Origin: Snodgrassella alvi wkB2 | Lineage (GTDB): Bacteria; Pseudomonadota; Gammaproteobacteria; Burkholderiales; Neisseriaceae | NCBI RefSeq assembly: GCF_000600005.1 | Contig: NZ_CP007446.1 | Location: forward strand, 2,258,894-2,322,893 | Length of the DNA stretch: 64,000 bases | Direction: 5' to 3' | Made by a program: the position numbers and the translations under genes | The notes under the pieces: model-generated | Told to the model about the DNA's origin: nothing | Databases searched by the model: none | Seen by the model: only the letters and a program-made list of their open reading frames with translations | In this document: in pieces, positions 17,001 through 27,085 of the stretch | How the letters are laid out: the number at the start of each line of letters is the position of its first letter | Position numbering within the stretch: the stretch's first letter is position 1

Positions 17001-18698
17001 CTAGTTCATCTGTACTGCCTGAATTGCCGTCAGTGCAATGGTATACACAATATCTTCAATCAGGGCACCGCGTGACAAATCATTTACCGGTTTATTCAGA
17101 CCCTGCAACATCGGACCAACACTCAGCACATGTGCACTGCGCTGTACTGCTTTGTAAGTAGTGTTACCCGTATTCAGATCAGGGAATACAAATACAGTTG
17201 CCTGACCGGCTACTTTGCTGTCCGGTGCTTTCTGTTTGCCCACACTTGGTACGCTGGCAGCATCATATTGTAAAGGACCGTCAATATGTAAATCAGGACG
17301 TTTTTGCTGTGCCAGTTTGGTCGCTGCGGTAACAGTCTCAACATCAGGACCACTGCCGGATGAGCCAGTAGAATATGAAATCATTGCTACTTTGGGTTCA
17401 ATACCGAATGCTTTAGCAGAATCGGCAGACTGAATAGCAATATCAGCCAGCTGTTCGGCTGTAGGATTCGGATTAACAGCACAGTCACCATATACCAGAA
17501 CCTGATCCGGCATCAGCATAAAGAATACACTGGATACCAGACTGGCCCCCGGCGCAGTTTTAATCAGCTGCAAAGCCGGACGAATAGTATTGGCCGTTGT
17601 ATGTACAGCACCGGATACCAGACCGTCTACATCACCGGTAGCCAGCATCATTGTGCCCAGAACTACCGTATCCTGTAACTGTTCAGCAGCCTGTTCCGGA
17701 GTCAGACCCTTGCTCTTTCTCAGTTCGACCATTGGAGCAATATAACGTTCTCGGATACTGTCAGGATCAATAATTTCCAGAGATGCAGGCAAAGTAATGC
17801 CTTTAGACTGAGCCACTGCTTCCACTTCTGCTTTTTTGGCCAGCAGCACACAACGGGCGATACCTTTATTCTCACAAATTGCAGCCGCAGCAATAGTACG
17901 CGGTTCATTGCCTTCAGGCAGAACAATGCGTTTATTCGCCGCACGGGCACGTGCCATCATCTGATAGCGAAACGCTGCCGGTGCCAGATGTGTTGCTACA
18001 GGTTTCGCCAGTTCGCTACCCAGCACGTCTGCATTTAATTGTGCCGCTACCGCTTTAGCAGCTTCCTGTGCCTGTGCAACCTGTACATCTGCCGGTACAG
18101 TAACCAGACCGATACATTCCAGCTGCTTACCATGTTTAGCCAGTTCAGCCTGAACATCCGCCGCAAAACCGGCAGACGGTACATTCTGTGCATCCGCAGT
18201 TAAAATAAATCCACTGATTTCAGTATGTCCGTGTGCATAATCATGCAAAGTTAGTTTTAATTGCGCAGCCACCGCCGTTGCTGTCTGACCGGCCACTGCT
18301 GCTACCAGAATTACCCGGGCATTCAATGCAGCCGCAATTTTCACATTCTGTGCCGGCAGATATGTACGGCCTGCTTCAGGTATTGCACCTTCAATAACAA
18401 CCACATCGTGTTTAATTTCGTCCATCTCGTGGAAAGCAGCAACAAATTCTTCTACTACATCATCTGCCTGTCCCTGATATACACGTTCATCCAGATTGCT
18501 TAGAGATTGCGGTACCGGTAATTTCTGATTCAATACAGCCTGTACAAGTTCAGATGTATTATCCTTAGCCACATCTTCAGCAATTGGTTTAAAGTACAAA
18601 GGCACATGACCTGTTTGTACAAATACCTGCGCCACGCCCAAACCTACAGCAGTTATATTTGTCTGAGTTCCTGTCGGCACCAGCAAAAATTGTGACAT
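17001..18698 (-). CDS. pta: Phosphate acetyltransferase (short form)
   Basis: 565 residues from the ATG at 18698 ([10 protein letters not shown]), with AAAGGG upstream; in-frame ATGs at 18704 and 18713 are less well placed. Residues 1-230 are the BioD-like N-terminal domain ([15 protein letters not shown]). Residues about 244-565 are the PTA_PTB catalytic domain ([51 protein letters not shown]). E. coli Pta is about 714 residues with a DRTGG domain in between; that domain appears to be missing here. It interconverts acetyl-CoA and acetyl phosphate. ackA is not in this window. Confidence 0.93.
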   Translation of the reverse strand: MSQFLLVPTGTQTNITAVGLGVAQVFVQTGHVPLYFKPIAEDVAKDNTSELVQAVLNQKLPVPQSLSNLDERVYQGQADDVVEEFVAAFHEMDEIKHDVVVIEGAIPEAGRTYLPAQNVKIAAALNARVILVAAVAGQTATAVAAQLKLTLHDYAHGHTEISGFILTADAQNVPSAGFAADVQAELAKHGKQLECIGLVTVPADVQVAQAQEAAKAVAAQLNADVLGSELAKPVATHLAPAAFRYQMMARARAANKRIVLPEGNEPRTIAAAAICENKGIARCVLLAKKAEVEAVAQSKGITLPASLEIIDPDSIRERYIAPMVELRKSKGLTPEQAAEQLQDTVVLGTMMLATGDVDGLVSGAVHTTANTIRPALQLIKTAPGASLVSSVFFMLMPDQVLVYGDCAVNPNPTAEQLADIAIQSADSAKAFGIEPKVAMISYSTGSSGSGPDVETVTAATKLAQQKRPDLHIDGPLQYDAASVPSVGKQKAPDSKVAGQATVFVFPDLNTGNTTYKAVQRSAHVLSVGPMLQGLNKPVNDLSRGALIEDIVYTIALTAIQAVQMN

Positions 18699-19205
18699 AA
18701 ACATCCCTTTCATTTAAATTACACTAGCAGCAAATACTGCACTTATCTTATCGCTAACGATTATAATTTACTTCGCTGCGCTATATTATAAGTTACATCA
18801 ACTTTTGCATGAAAAAACATAAGCCAGCCGGATATCACAGCCTGTTACCAATTTTTAAGCAATGAGCAGCATAATCATTACCAGCATAGTACCGTTAATC
18901 TCTATTATTAAAATGTCATATTAAACATTAGCTTAAACTAAAGAGAATCATCCATATCTGTAAAATGGATTTTCAGCTAATAAAAATTTATCAATAACAC
19001 TGCATAAATGCCTTTTGTTGCTATCGCTGAGTTCCTTCGCTGATATTTATTTTATATCGCTGATTTCGTATTTCTGTACTTTCTGTTTTTTGTGTACGCT
19101 TTTGATAGGTTCTATCCATGCATCATTTATGTACATCACTTTCAGAGCATGATTATGACAAACTATTAATCATTTATTTCTGATTTAACTTTTAGCAGGA
19201 TACTC
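18699..19205. other. Divergent spacer between pta and the NHL protein gene
   Basis: About 500 AT-rich bases, presumably holding both promoters. No RNA or further gene recognised. Confidence 0.5.
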
Positions 19206-20063
19206 ATGATGAAAAAACTCTCCTTATATACCATTGTTTTTGCTTGTCTTGCTTTATGTACTTTATATTTATACGGAAGGAGTAATATGGTCAGCTCAAC
19301 AACCGGAGCAACTGCATCTAAAACATCAGCAGATAATACCGGATTAACCACCGTAGCAGCTTCTTTTGATGCGCCCACAGGCATTGCTTTTGATAGCTCA
19401 GATGCCATGTATGTTACCAACTGGTCTGGCAATTCAATCACTAAAATAACCGCCAACGGTGAGCGTAAAACTATTTATTCCAATATTTCCTCTCCTGCCG
19501 GTATTGTAATTGATGCAAAAGATAATATTTACGTATCATCATACAGCGATGATTATATTCTCAAAATAACTGCTGACGGCAAAGCTGAAAAAATTTCTGA
19601 TGGCTACCATACCCCGACAGGTATTGCTTTTTCCAATTCGGGAAAATTACTGATTACCAACCGTTCCACCGGAGAAATTGTGGCTCTTGATTTAAATAAC
19701 GGTCGCAAAGAAATTATTGCACGCGGCCTATCCACACCCGTTGGTGTAACACAGTTACCGGATAACAGTCTGGTAGTTTCCCAGTATAGCGGCCGCCTGA
19801 CCTTAATCAGCCCGGATGGTCAGCAAACAGAGCTGGGTAAAGACTTCAACCGGCCGGGAGTAGGTATTGTCACCGTTTCGCCGAATATGATTGCCGTGAT
19901 TGATAATGGCGCTGATATGGTTCGCACAGTTGATATTAAAACCCGCACAGTACGTAAATTAGTTACCTCTTTACCTGGAGCAGTAGCATTGGCTTTACAT
20001 CATAATCGCTATTACATAGGTACATGGCAGGATGGTACTGTTTATGCTTTTAATCCTAAATAG
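19206..20063 (+). CDS. Exported NHL/SMP-30-like beta-propeller protein
   Basis: 285 residues. Residues 1-24 are a signal sequence or membrane anchor (MMKKLSLYTIVFACLALCTLYLYG) followed by a Ser/Thr-rich linker to about residue 50. Then come about six repeats of 40-45 residues with the pattern PTGIAFD-S-D-MYVTNW-GN-I-KIT-NG, typical of NHL/Vgb-type propellers. Ligand and role cannot be read. A strong terminator follows 47 bases downstream, so it is monocistronic. The neighbouring lipoprotein is convergent. Confidence 0.75.
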   Translation: MMKKLSLYTIVFACLALCTLYLYGRSNMVSSTTGATASKTSADNTGLTTVAASFDAPTGIAFDSSDAMYVTNWSGNSITKITANGERKTIYSNISSPAGIVIDAKDNIYVSSYSDDYILKITADGKAEKISDGYHTPTGIAFSNSGKLLITNRSTGEIVALDLNNGRKEIIARGLSTPVGVTQLPDNSLVVSQYSGRLTLISPDGQQTELGKDFNRPGVGIVTVSPNMIAVIDNGADMVRTVDIKTRTVRKLVTSLPGAVALALHHNRYYIGTWQDGTVYAFNPK

Positions 20064-20110
20064 TTCAAACTAGACATTAGTTTCAATAAACTGTTCAAAC
20101 CAGTTTCTAA

Positions 20111-20148
20111 AACAAAACCTGAATGGCTTTCATTCAGGTTTTGTTTTT
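20111..20148 (+). terminator. Rho-independent terminator after the NHL gene
   Basis: A perfect 15-bp stem (20111-20125 with 20131-20145), 5-base loop, then T-run. Confidence 0.9.
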
Positions 20149-20255
20149 ACATAAGCATCTTTTAATCATCAGATACCGATCCGGAAATTTCCTGATCACA
20201 GAATTGTTACATATGTATTTCCGGCTATCTGACAAATAAAATAGTTTTTAAACAA

Positions 20256-21671
20256 CTATAGATTTGCCAGTGCTCTGCTTATTTCAGCAATGTCTCCGCG
20301 CATATGAGACCAAAGATTAGTACGTGCCTCATCTAACTGCTCATCACGACTAAGCAATGTACCTTTTGTATATGCCGTATATTTTCTGGGAACATGTCCG
20401 TCAAACCAGTAATAGGTTTGTGATGAAGTACTTTTCCCACTGTAGCTGCGGTTTAATTCATACAATCCGCTTGTGTGCACCTCAGCATTCATCACCGCTT
20501 CATTAATTGTCTTCACACTATATTGTTTGAAATAAAAATCTTCATAAATAGACTGATCAACCATATTGCCATTTTCATCAGCAACTTTTTTCGTGCCCAC
20601 TTTCAGATTTTCATATTTATCATCCGTCTCAATATTTTCCTTATACTGCTGAAAATGATTGCGGGTCATACTTACATCAATCACCAGATTAGCCGCGCTC
20701 GGGCTGGTTACAAAGCTGACATAGCTTTTTTGCAGCACTACACTTATCTGGTAAGTCAGAAATTCATTCCCGTAGATATATATCTGTACCTGTCCTTTAC
20801 GTTCATATACACCAGCCTGTCTGGTAGAATCTTTATAGGTGTTACCATAAGGACTGTACACATCACTGGCTGCACGGAACAAAGCCGCTGCCTGCCGGTA
20901 TTCACTCAGAAGTCTTGCTTTGCGCACAATACCCTGCGCTTCCTGATAGTGACTTTCCGCTTCAGCAGTACGCCATTTTTTTTCATAAATAGCAGCTAAT
21001 TTGGCACTGTCCTTATAGTTGCCCAAAGGCTGATAAACATCATGAGCTTTGCGGAAATTATCCGCTGCCTGTTTATAATTTTTGTCTCTGACATTAGCCT
21101 GTGCTTCGGTGTAATATTCCTGAGCAGCAGTTTTATAATACATGTTCTGATTATCATCAGCGCGCTTTTTAATATCTTTGTAATTAAAATATTCATAGCC
21201 TTGCCGGTATAATTTAGCCTTGCGCAAATAATCGGCACTGTTTGCAGCCACAATTGCATTAGCCTGCTGATAAAACTGTATAGCCAGAGATTCTTTCAAA
21301 CCATCCACTGTATACAGGCTTAAATATTTTTCAATATAAGTGCTGTAACTTTTATCTTCCAGCTCAGTTTTCATCGCCAGTAACAGCTGATAGCTTTTAA
21401 TCCGTAAGTCATAATCAGAAACGGCAGCCTGCTGAATATTTTTCTGCGCCATTTCCACTAAACCGCTAACAGTAACCTGCAAATACAGAATATCCTTATC
21501 CTTCCAGGGCTTATTCTGTTGTTCTAGCTTCTTAGCCTTAGTGTTGAAATTAGTAGCCAGAACTTTCACCCCGCCTACATAATCACCGGTTTTGAACTTG
21601 TCCTCCGGTTTAACCGGTAATGTACAGCTTGCCAGCAACAGACATAAAAAGACCAGTAAAATTTTTTTCAT
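20256..21671 (-). CDS. Lipoprotein with TPR/Sel1-like repeats
   Basis: 471 residues with a lipoprotein signal (lipobox LASC, Cys16). Residues about 20-270 are helical, with repeats such as A-NFRKAHDVYQPLGNYKDSAKLAAIYEKK and AALFRAASDVYSPYGNTYKDS-RQAGVYERK. The C-terminal 190 residues are a different, probably beta-rich domain (VQIYIYGNEF, LVIDVSMTRNHF, YYWFDGHVPRKY). It is anchored in the outer or inner membrane facing the periplasm. I do not recognise the family. No operon partner: the next gene upstream is divergent. Confidence 0.7.
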   Translation of the reverse strand: MKKILLVFLCLLLASCTLPVKPEDKFKTGDYVGGVKVLATNFNTKAKKLEQQNKPWKDKDILYLQVTVSGLVEMAQKNIQQAAVSDYDLRIKSYQLLLAMKTELEDKSYSTYIEKYLSLYTVDGLKESLAIQFYQQANAIVAANSADYLRKAKLYRQGYEYFNYKDIKKRADDNQNMYYKTAAQEYYTEAQANVRDKNYKQAADNFRKAHDVYQPLGNYKDSAKLAAIYEKKWRTAEAESHYQEAQGIVRKARLLSEYRQAAALFRAASDVYSPYGNTYKDSTRQAGVYERKGQVQIYIYGNEFLTYQISVVLQKSYVSFVTSPSAANLVIDVSMTRNHFQQYKENIETDDKYENLKVGTKKVADENGNMVDQSIYEDFYFKQYSVKTINEAVMNAEVHTSGLYELNRSYSGKSTSSQTYYWFDGHVPRKYTAYTKGTLLSRDEQLDEARTNLWSHMRGDIAEISRALANL

Positions 21672-21928
21672 TTATCGATCTCCAGAGGCGCGAAAACAGG
21701 CGCATGATTAAATACAAAAGGCGCATATTAACACTCGTTAACAAAACAGACAAATGCCTTTACTTTTATCCTGATTTCATTCTGTGCATAACATCATCCC
21801 ACCGTCGCAATTTCAGTATACCTACCTGAATGATTTATAATTAAGTTAAAATAGAACCTGCAAACAGCATTAAAACATTTAAACTGATAATATATTGCCG
21901 TAGCTGTATCAGCTAAAGACAACAGATA

Positions 21929-22945
21929 ATGCTATTTAAGAAAAGAAACCCATATTACAATCCGGCCAAAAGTCACCATACACCTTACGGTTTCTGCAAT
22001 CTGGAACCTACAGTCATCAAACCCCTGGAAGTCTATCGCTGGAACTGGGAAAGGCATATCCATCATCTGCCTAAACCACCGCAAAACGGATATGAGCATT
22101 TTGCACGCGACTGGTATCAGAAACCGGACTTTACACTGAGCGGCAACCGGCTGTGGTGGATCAGCCATGCCACACTGCTCATACGTTTACAGCAATGTAC
22201 CATTATTACCGATCCGGTATTTTCACAGCGGGTATCACCAGTAACATTTGCCGGCCCCAAACGCCGTACTCAGCCTGCAGCCAGTATTGCCCAACTGCCT
22301 TCAGTGGATGTTATCGCACTGTCACACAACCATTACGATCATCTGGATAAGGCAAGTATCCGCCAGTTAGCCGAACGTTTTCCGTCCATCACTGCCGTTG
22401 TTCCCCTAGGTTTGAAAAATAAACTGGAACGTATGGGCGTACGTAATGTCATTGAACTGGACTGGTGGGAACAGGTGACGATTAAAGATATCCGATTTCA
22501 TGCTGTACCGGCACATCACTGGAGCCAGCGCGGCATTTTCGACCGCAACCATACTCTGTGGTGTAGCTGGATAATGCAGACAGCCGCGGGAAGTACTACC
22601 TATTTCAGCGGAGATACAGGTTTCAGCGAGATGATGTTCCGGCAGATTGCCGAGCGATTTGCCCCAATAGACATGGCTGCAATCCAGACAGGAGCTTATG
22701 CACCCCGCTGGTTTATGCATAATCAGCACATAGATCCTTATCAGGCAGTAACAATTTTTCAAATACTACAATGCCGTCAGGCCGTTGGCATGCACTGGGG
22801 TGCATTTGAACTGGCAGATGAACCCATAGATGAACCACCACAGCTACTAGCTCAGGCCTGTGAACAACAGCAGCTGGACAACAGCCGTTTTGAAAGTATA
22901 AAAATGGGAGCCAGCCGTCCCATTCCTGATTTAATTAAACAATAA
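21929..22945 (+). CDS. Metallo-beta-lactamase-fold hydrolase (UlaG/NAPE-PLD-like)
   Basis: 338 residues. The metal site is HNHYDH at residues 133-138. Other family markers are WWISHATLLIRL near 76-86, FSGDTGFS and the final MHWGAFEL. The layout with a long N-terminal arm (residues 1-70, rich in His, Trp and Pro) and a WIGHAS-like start fits the NAPE-PLD/RomA branch rather than true beta-lactamases. The substrate is unknown; lipid phosphodiester hydrolysis is a possibility from family only. No signal peptide. Stands alone. Confidence 0.8.
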   Translation: MLFKKRNPYYNPAKSHHTPYGFCNLEPTVIKPLEVYRWNWERHIHHLPKPPQNGYEHFARDWYQKPDFTLSGNRLWWISHATLLIRLQQCTIITDPVFSQRVSPVTFAGPKRRTQPAASIAQLPSVDVIALSHNHYDHLDKASIRQLAERFPSITAVVPLGLKNKLERMGVRNVIELDWWEQVTIKDIRFHAVPAHHWSQRGIFDRNHTLWCSWIMQTAAGSTTYFSGDTGFSEMMFRQIAERFAPIDMAAIQTGAYAPRWFMHNQHIDPYQAVTIFQILQCRQAVGMHWGAFELADEPIDEPPQLLAQACEQQQLDNSRFESIKMGASRPIPDLIKQ

Positions 22946-23206
22946 TAAGAAATTTCATCCCCAGCATATCGTTCTGAACGGAACTCACAGATTGTAAAAT
23001 AAAAAATATTATCTTAATTTTATTTAAATTTCAGTCTGCTACACCTAAAATACGGACTAACCAATTGATTGCCGTAGTAATCAGTGCAACTTTATAAATA
23101 TATATGCAAAATAGTATGCATTCTTAACTTGAACAAATGAATACTGATAAAAACTATCACATTAAAAATTCTGTTTAAGCTAAACCACTTTTATTTATTT
23201 TTATTT

Positions 23207-23854
23207 TCACACCTGATTACGCAAATCATTCATCATGCGACTGAATTCTTCCCGGTAGGCAGGGGCAACATAAGGTCGTAACAGAGTCAGAGTCTGGTGA
23301 GTACCACGAAATTTAGAAGCTTCAGTCAGTTTGCGTTCATACAAAGCACTGTCATAATCACACCAATATTTGGTAATCAGCCAGATATTCACCGCCATTT
23401 CCTTGCGGGCAACTTCGTCTGTTTGTATAAAACCAATATCAGTCAATTGCTGCAAGAGATTTTGCAGTAACGGTGATACACGAACCCGGGTGAAATTATT
23501 GTGTTCACCCAATAATTCGGCACTGCGTGAAAGCATTGCATTTAAATCACTGAATAAAAAACGGTATTGCCACATTACATCATAAACACCAAGCATATAG
23601 TTCTTAATCGCTTCTGTGTCCTGTGGCGGACTGACCTGCTGCAGATAACACAGCAATTTCTCACTGTAGCGTTTGAATAACTGCATAATAATTTCATCTT
23701 TATTACGAAAATGATAATAAAGATTGCCCGGACTGATGCCCAGAAAAGAAGCAATATGATTAGTACTGATGTTGCGTTCACCCTCTTCATTAAACAGTTT
23801 CAGACTGGCATCAATAATGCGGTTATACGTATTGGGGCGTGATTCTTTCACCAT
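23207..23854 (-). CDS. TetR-family transcriptional regulator
   Basis: 215 residues from the ATG at 23854 (MVKES); the longer frame starts with TTG at 23893. The helix-turn-helix is in residues about 20-55 (ISTNHIASFLGISPGNLYYHFRNKDEIIMQLF), a typical TetR N-terminus. The C-terminal ligand domain is helical and not assignable. It lies 56 bases after murB on the same strand, so it may be read through from norM-murB. NorM being its target is a guess. Confidence 0.85.
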   Translation of the reverse strand: MVKESRPNTYNRIIDASLKLFNEEGERNISTNHIASFLGISPGNLYYHFRNKDEIIMQLFKRYSEKLLCYLQQVSPPQDTEAIKNYMLGVYDVMWQYRFLFSDLNAMLSRSAELLGEHNNFTRVRVSPLLQNLLQQLTDIGFIQTDEVARKEMAVNIWLITKYWCDYDSALYERKLTEASKFRGTHQTLTLLRPYVAPAYREEFSRMMNDLRNQV

Positions 23855-23910
23855 ATTAATTTCTTTCTGATTATGCAGTTTATCACCGGGCAAAGCATAC
23901 AGATATTCTC

Positions 23911-24960
23911 TTAACCAGCCGCATGCGGCAAAACTTCCGGCAGCCAGACCGGTTCCGGTTCGAGCAATACCTGAAAATGCTGTGCTACACAGTTACGAAC
24001 ATATTTAGCCAGAGCAACTACATCGGACGCGCTGGCTTGTTTTTTATTAACCAGTACCAAAGCCTGCTGTTCATGAACTGCCGCACCGCCAAGCTGATAA
24101 CCTTTCAGGCCGCACTGGTCTATCATCCAGCCTGCTGCCAGCTTTACCTGCCCGTCAGGCTGTGGATAATGCGGCAAAGCCGGATATTGTTTTAATAGAC
24201 TTTCTGCCAGTTCAGCCGCCACAACAGGATTTTTAAAAAAACTGCCGGCACTGCCAAGCACTCGCGGATCAGGCAGCTTCTGCCGGCGGATGCGGCACAC
24301 TGCCTGTGCAACGATACTGGCTGTTAGAGGCTGCCCCTGTGCCAGCTCTGTGGCCACCTGAGCTAAATCACCATAATGCAGTTGTGGTGTAAAACTGCGG
24401 GATAATACAAACCGTACCGCCACAATGACATAACGTCCTTGCTGGCCATGCTTAAATACACTGTCCCGGTAAGCAAAGCTGCATTCATTCCGGCTAAGCC
24501 AGCACAGTTGCTGATTTTCAAGATCAAAACATTGTACAGCCTCAATACACGATTGTACTTCAACACCATAAGCGCCGATATTCTGTACAGGTGCCGCCCC
24601 TACTGTACCCGGAATCAGACTGAGATTTTCCAGGCCGCACCAGCCCTGTTCCAGCGTATACTGAACAAATTCATGCCAGTTTTCACCTGCCGCAGCTTCT
24701 ACGATAACCTGTTCACCATCATCAGCCACCAGCCTGATACCACGATTGGCCATACGCACCACCAGTGCCGGATAATCTGCACAAAACAGAATATTACTCC
24801 CGCCACCCAGCCACAGCACACTTTGCCGTTCAAACTGAGGCAGTGCCAGTATATCCGGCAACTGTTCAGTATTCGTTAATGTGACCAGCCAGCGTGCCCG
24901 CACCGGCAGAGCAAAAGTATTTAGCGGCTGTAAATCTGCATGTTCAATCACATTTATCAT
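23911..24960 (-). CDS. murB: UDP-N-acetylenolpyruvoylglucosamine reductase MurB
   Basis: 349 residues, type I (E. coli-like) MurB. The N-terminal FAD-binding part has LWLGGGSNILF and the catalytic core has LSLIPGTVGAAPVQNIGAYGVE, CSFAYRDSVFKH, and the Ser-containing LGSAGSFFKNP. The C-terminal AGWMIDQCGLKG is also typical. It reduces the enolpyruvyl group to the lactyl group of UDP-MurNAc in the cytosol. The start overlaps the norM stop by 4 bases. Confidence 0.95.
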   Translation of the reverse strand: MINVIEHADLQPLNTFALPVRARWLVTLTNTEQLPDILALPQFERQSVLWLGGGSNILFCADYPALVVRMANRGIRLVADDGEQVIVEAAAGENWHEFVQYTLEQGWCGLENLSLIPGTVGAAPVQNIGAYGVEVQSCIEAVQCFDLENQQLCWLSRNECSFAYRDSVFKHGQQGRYVIVAVRFVLSRSFTPQLHYGDLAQVATELAQGQPLTASIVAQAVCRIRRQKLPDPRVLGSAGSFFKNPVVAAELAESLLKQYPALPHYPQPDGQVKLAAGWMIDQCGLKGYQLGGAAVHEQQALVLVNKKQASASDVVALAKYVRNCVAQHFQVLLEPEPVWLPEVLPHAAG

Positions 24961-26342
24961 GATTTGCCTTCTGCATCTGTCAGCATAAATTTTTCACTTT
25001 TCCGGTGCAGATACCACACCAGTGCCACAGCCGCACCTGTCAATGCCAGCACCAGAGCCAGCCAGAAACCATAAAGCGCCATACCGAAATACAAACCAAA
25101 CAAACAGCCGAAACCCAGACCCAGCCCCCAGAAACTGAATGCATGAATCACCATCGGAATCTTAGTCAGCTTATAGCCGCGCAAGGCATAGGAAGCAATT
25201 GTCTGTGTTGCATCAGACAACTGGAAAACTGCTGCAAAAATCAACAGCGTACCGCCCAGTAAAATCACTTCCTGATCAGCTGTATATAAGCCTACCCAGA
25301 AATGCCGGAACAGCAGCAGCATGATCCCGGTAAAGCAGGCACCAAGCAGACCCATACACAACCCCACTCCGGAAACAAAGCGGGCACGCTGCCAGTTACG
25401 CGCTCCGACTGCCTGACCCACACATACAGCCAGCGCAATGCCCACACTTTGCGGCAACATATAAATTAAAGAGGTAATACTGATTACCACCTGTTGCGCT
25501 GCCACCTGAGTGACCCCGAAACGGGCAATCAGCAAACTAATAAAAGTAAACAGGCTTACTTCCAGAAAGAACGACATTCCGATCGGAATACCCAGACGCA
25601 ACAAAGAAGCCTGTGTACGCCAGCGCGGCCACTCAAAGCGTGCAAACAGAGCAAAAGGTGCAAAATACCGCTGCCGTATAATATATATGCCTAGTGCAAT
25701 GGCATTCAGCCAGAAACAGATAGCTGAGGCCAGACCACAGCCGGCTCCACCCATCTGCGGCATCCCGAATTTTCCGTAGACAAAAATATAATTAAGCGGA
25801 ATATTCAGCAATAGTGCAATCAGACTCACCACCATAATAGGTTTGGGGCGGTTTAAAGAAGAGGCAAAAGCATAAAATGCCCGGTGAATCATCGCTGCCG
25901 GCATACCCAATGCAATATAGAACACAAACTGACCAAATACTGCATCCACATATGCACCCATATTCAGCCAGTGCTGCATTGGTATAATCATTGCCCACAG
26001 CAACAGCATACCCAGAACACCGAGAAACAGTCCGAACCATATCCCCTGCCGTCCCTGTTCTCCGATTTCCGTTGTTTTACCAGCACCATATAACTGTGCC
26101 AGTATCGGCTGTAATGCCGTCATCACTCCCAGAAAAGTAATATACAGCGTAATAAATACATTCGAACCCAGAGCCACGCCGGCCAGGTCGTTGGCACTGG
26201 CATGACCGGCCATTACAGTATCGACTACGCCTACACCTACCTGCGCTACCTGTGCAATAAGAATCGGCAACGCCAGCCGCAGCAATCTGCGACATTCAGC
26301 CAGCAACTCGCCCCGGCCGTGCTGATTCAGTTCAAACAACAT
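24957..26342 (-). CDS. norM: MATE-family multidrug efflux protein (NorM-like)
   Basis: 461 residues with twelve hydrophobic segments. The N-terminal LALPILIAQVAQVGVGVVDTVMAG is characteristic of NorM. It is a sodium- or proton-driven exporter of cationic drugs in the inner membrane. It overlaps murB by 4 bases (ATGA), so the two are co-transcribed. Homology is clear; the substrate range is inferred from the family. Confidence 0.92.
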   Translation of the reverse strand: MLFELNQHGRGELLAECRRLLRLALPILIAQVAQVGVGVVDTVMAGHASANDLAGVALGSNVFITLYITFLGVMTALQPILAQLYGAGKTTEIGEQGRQGIWFGLFLGVLGMLLLWAMIIPMQHWLNMGAYVDAVFGQFVFYIALGMPAAMIHRAFYAFASSLNRPKPIMVVSLIALLLNIPLNYIFVYGKFGMPQMGGAGCGLASAICFWLNAIALGIYIIRQRYFAPFALFARFEWPRWRTQASLLRLGIPIGMSFFLEVSLFTFISLLIARFGVTQVAAQQVVISITSLIYMLPQSVGIALAVCVGQAVGARNWQRARFVSGVGLCMGLLGACFTGIMLLLFRHFWVGLYTADQEVILLGGTLLIFAAVFQLSDATQTIASYALRGYKLTKIPMVIHAFSFWGLGLGFGCLFGLYFGMALYGFWLALVLALTGAAVALVWYLHRKSEKFMLTDAEGKS

Positions 26343-26435
26343 GTTTCACCTACAAAATTAAACAATACAAACAACAAAATACCGTAGATCATCACATTCA
26401 TCAGGCAGTTTACTGCTGCGATGCCAACAATAAAA

Positions 26436-26465
26436 CAGGCTGCCTGAAATCATTCAGACAGCCTG
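26436..26465 (-). terminator. efp terminator built from a DUS-like inverted repeat
   Basis: Arms 26436-26448 and 26453-26465 pair at 12 of 13 positions with a 4-base loop. On the minus strand a T-rich tail follows. The left arm contains AGGCTGCCTGAA, which equals a DNA-uptake-sequence dialect I recall from Simonsiella; the other strand has AGGCTGTCTGAA. Inverted DUS pairs commonly serve as terminators in Neisseriaceae. Confidence 0.8.
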
Positions 26466-26481
26466 CCAGCAAGAAAATCAA

Positions 26482-27042
26482 TTAAGCGCGTTTACGGAAT
26501 TCAAAAGTACGTGAATCAATTTCCACTTTATCGCCATTTTCAATATAAGCAGCTACCTGAATCTCGGCACCACCTACCAAACGTGCATTTTTCATTACTT
26601 TGCCAGAAGTGTCACCTTTTACTGCCGGTTCAGTATATTCCACTTCACGCACGATAATAGTAGGCAGTTCTACAGAAATAGCGCGACCGTCATAGAACGT
26701 TACTTCGCATTTTTCTTCCATGCCGTCTACAATAAACTTGATGGCATCGCCGATGTTTTCTGCTTCCACTTCATACTGATTGAATTCATCATCCATGAAA
26801 ACATACATCGGATCAGCAAAATAGCTGTAAGTGCACTGTTTGCGATCCAGCACTACCACATCAAATTTTTCATCGGCTTTATAAACCGTTTCTGTAGCAG
26901 CACCAGTCAACAGGTTTTTCAATTTCATTTTTACCACGGCAGCATTACGACCGGATTTATTGTATTCGGACTTCTGCACCACCATCGGATCATTGCCCAC
27001 CATAAATACATTACCCGGGCGCAATTCTTGTGCGGTTTTCAT
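26482..27042 (-). CDS. efp: Translation elongation factor P
   Basis: 186 residues from the ATG at 27042 ([10 protein letters not shown]); the open frame extends to a TTG at 27060. EF-P relieves ribosome stalling at polyproline. The loop tip reads KSGRNAAV with arginine at position 32. That is the residue rhamnosylated in the EarP branch, in contrast to lysine in the EpmA branch. earP lies 44 bases upstream on the same strand, which fits that modification. A DUS-like terminator follows. Confidence 0.96.
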   Translation of the reverse strand: MKTAQELRPGNVFMVGNDPMVVQKSEYNKSGRNAAVVKMKLKNLLTGAATETVYKADEKFDVVVLDRKQCTYSYFADPMYVFMDDEFNQYEVEAENIGDAIKFIVDGMEEKCEVTFYDGRAISVELPTIIVREVEYTEPAVKGDTSGKVMKNARLVGGAEIQVAAYIENGDKVEIDSRTFEFRKRA

Positions 27043-27085
27043 CTTTAATCTAACTTCCAAAAATGTTCAGCAAATAATAAGTATA

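Noticed and set aside
24171-24179. DnaA box on the minus strand within murB
   Set aside because: A single copy inside coding sequence, expected by chance at this length.
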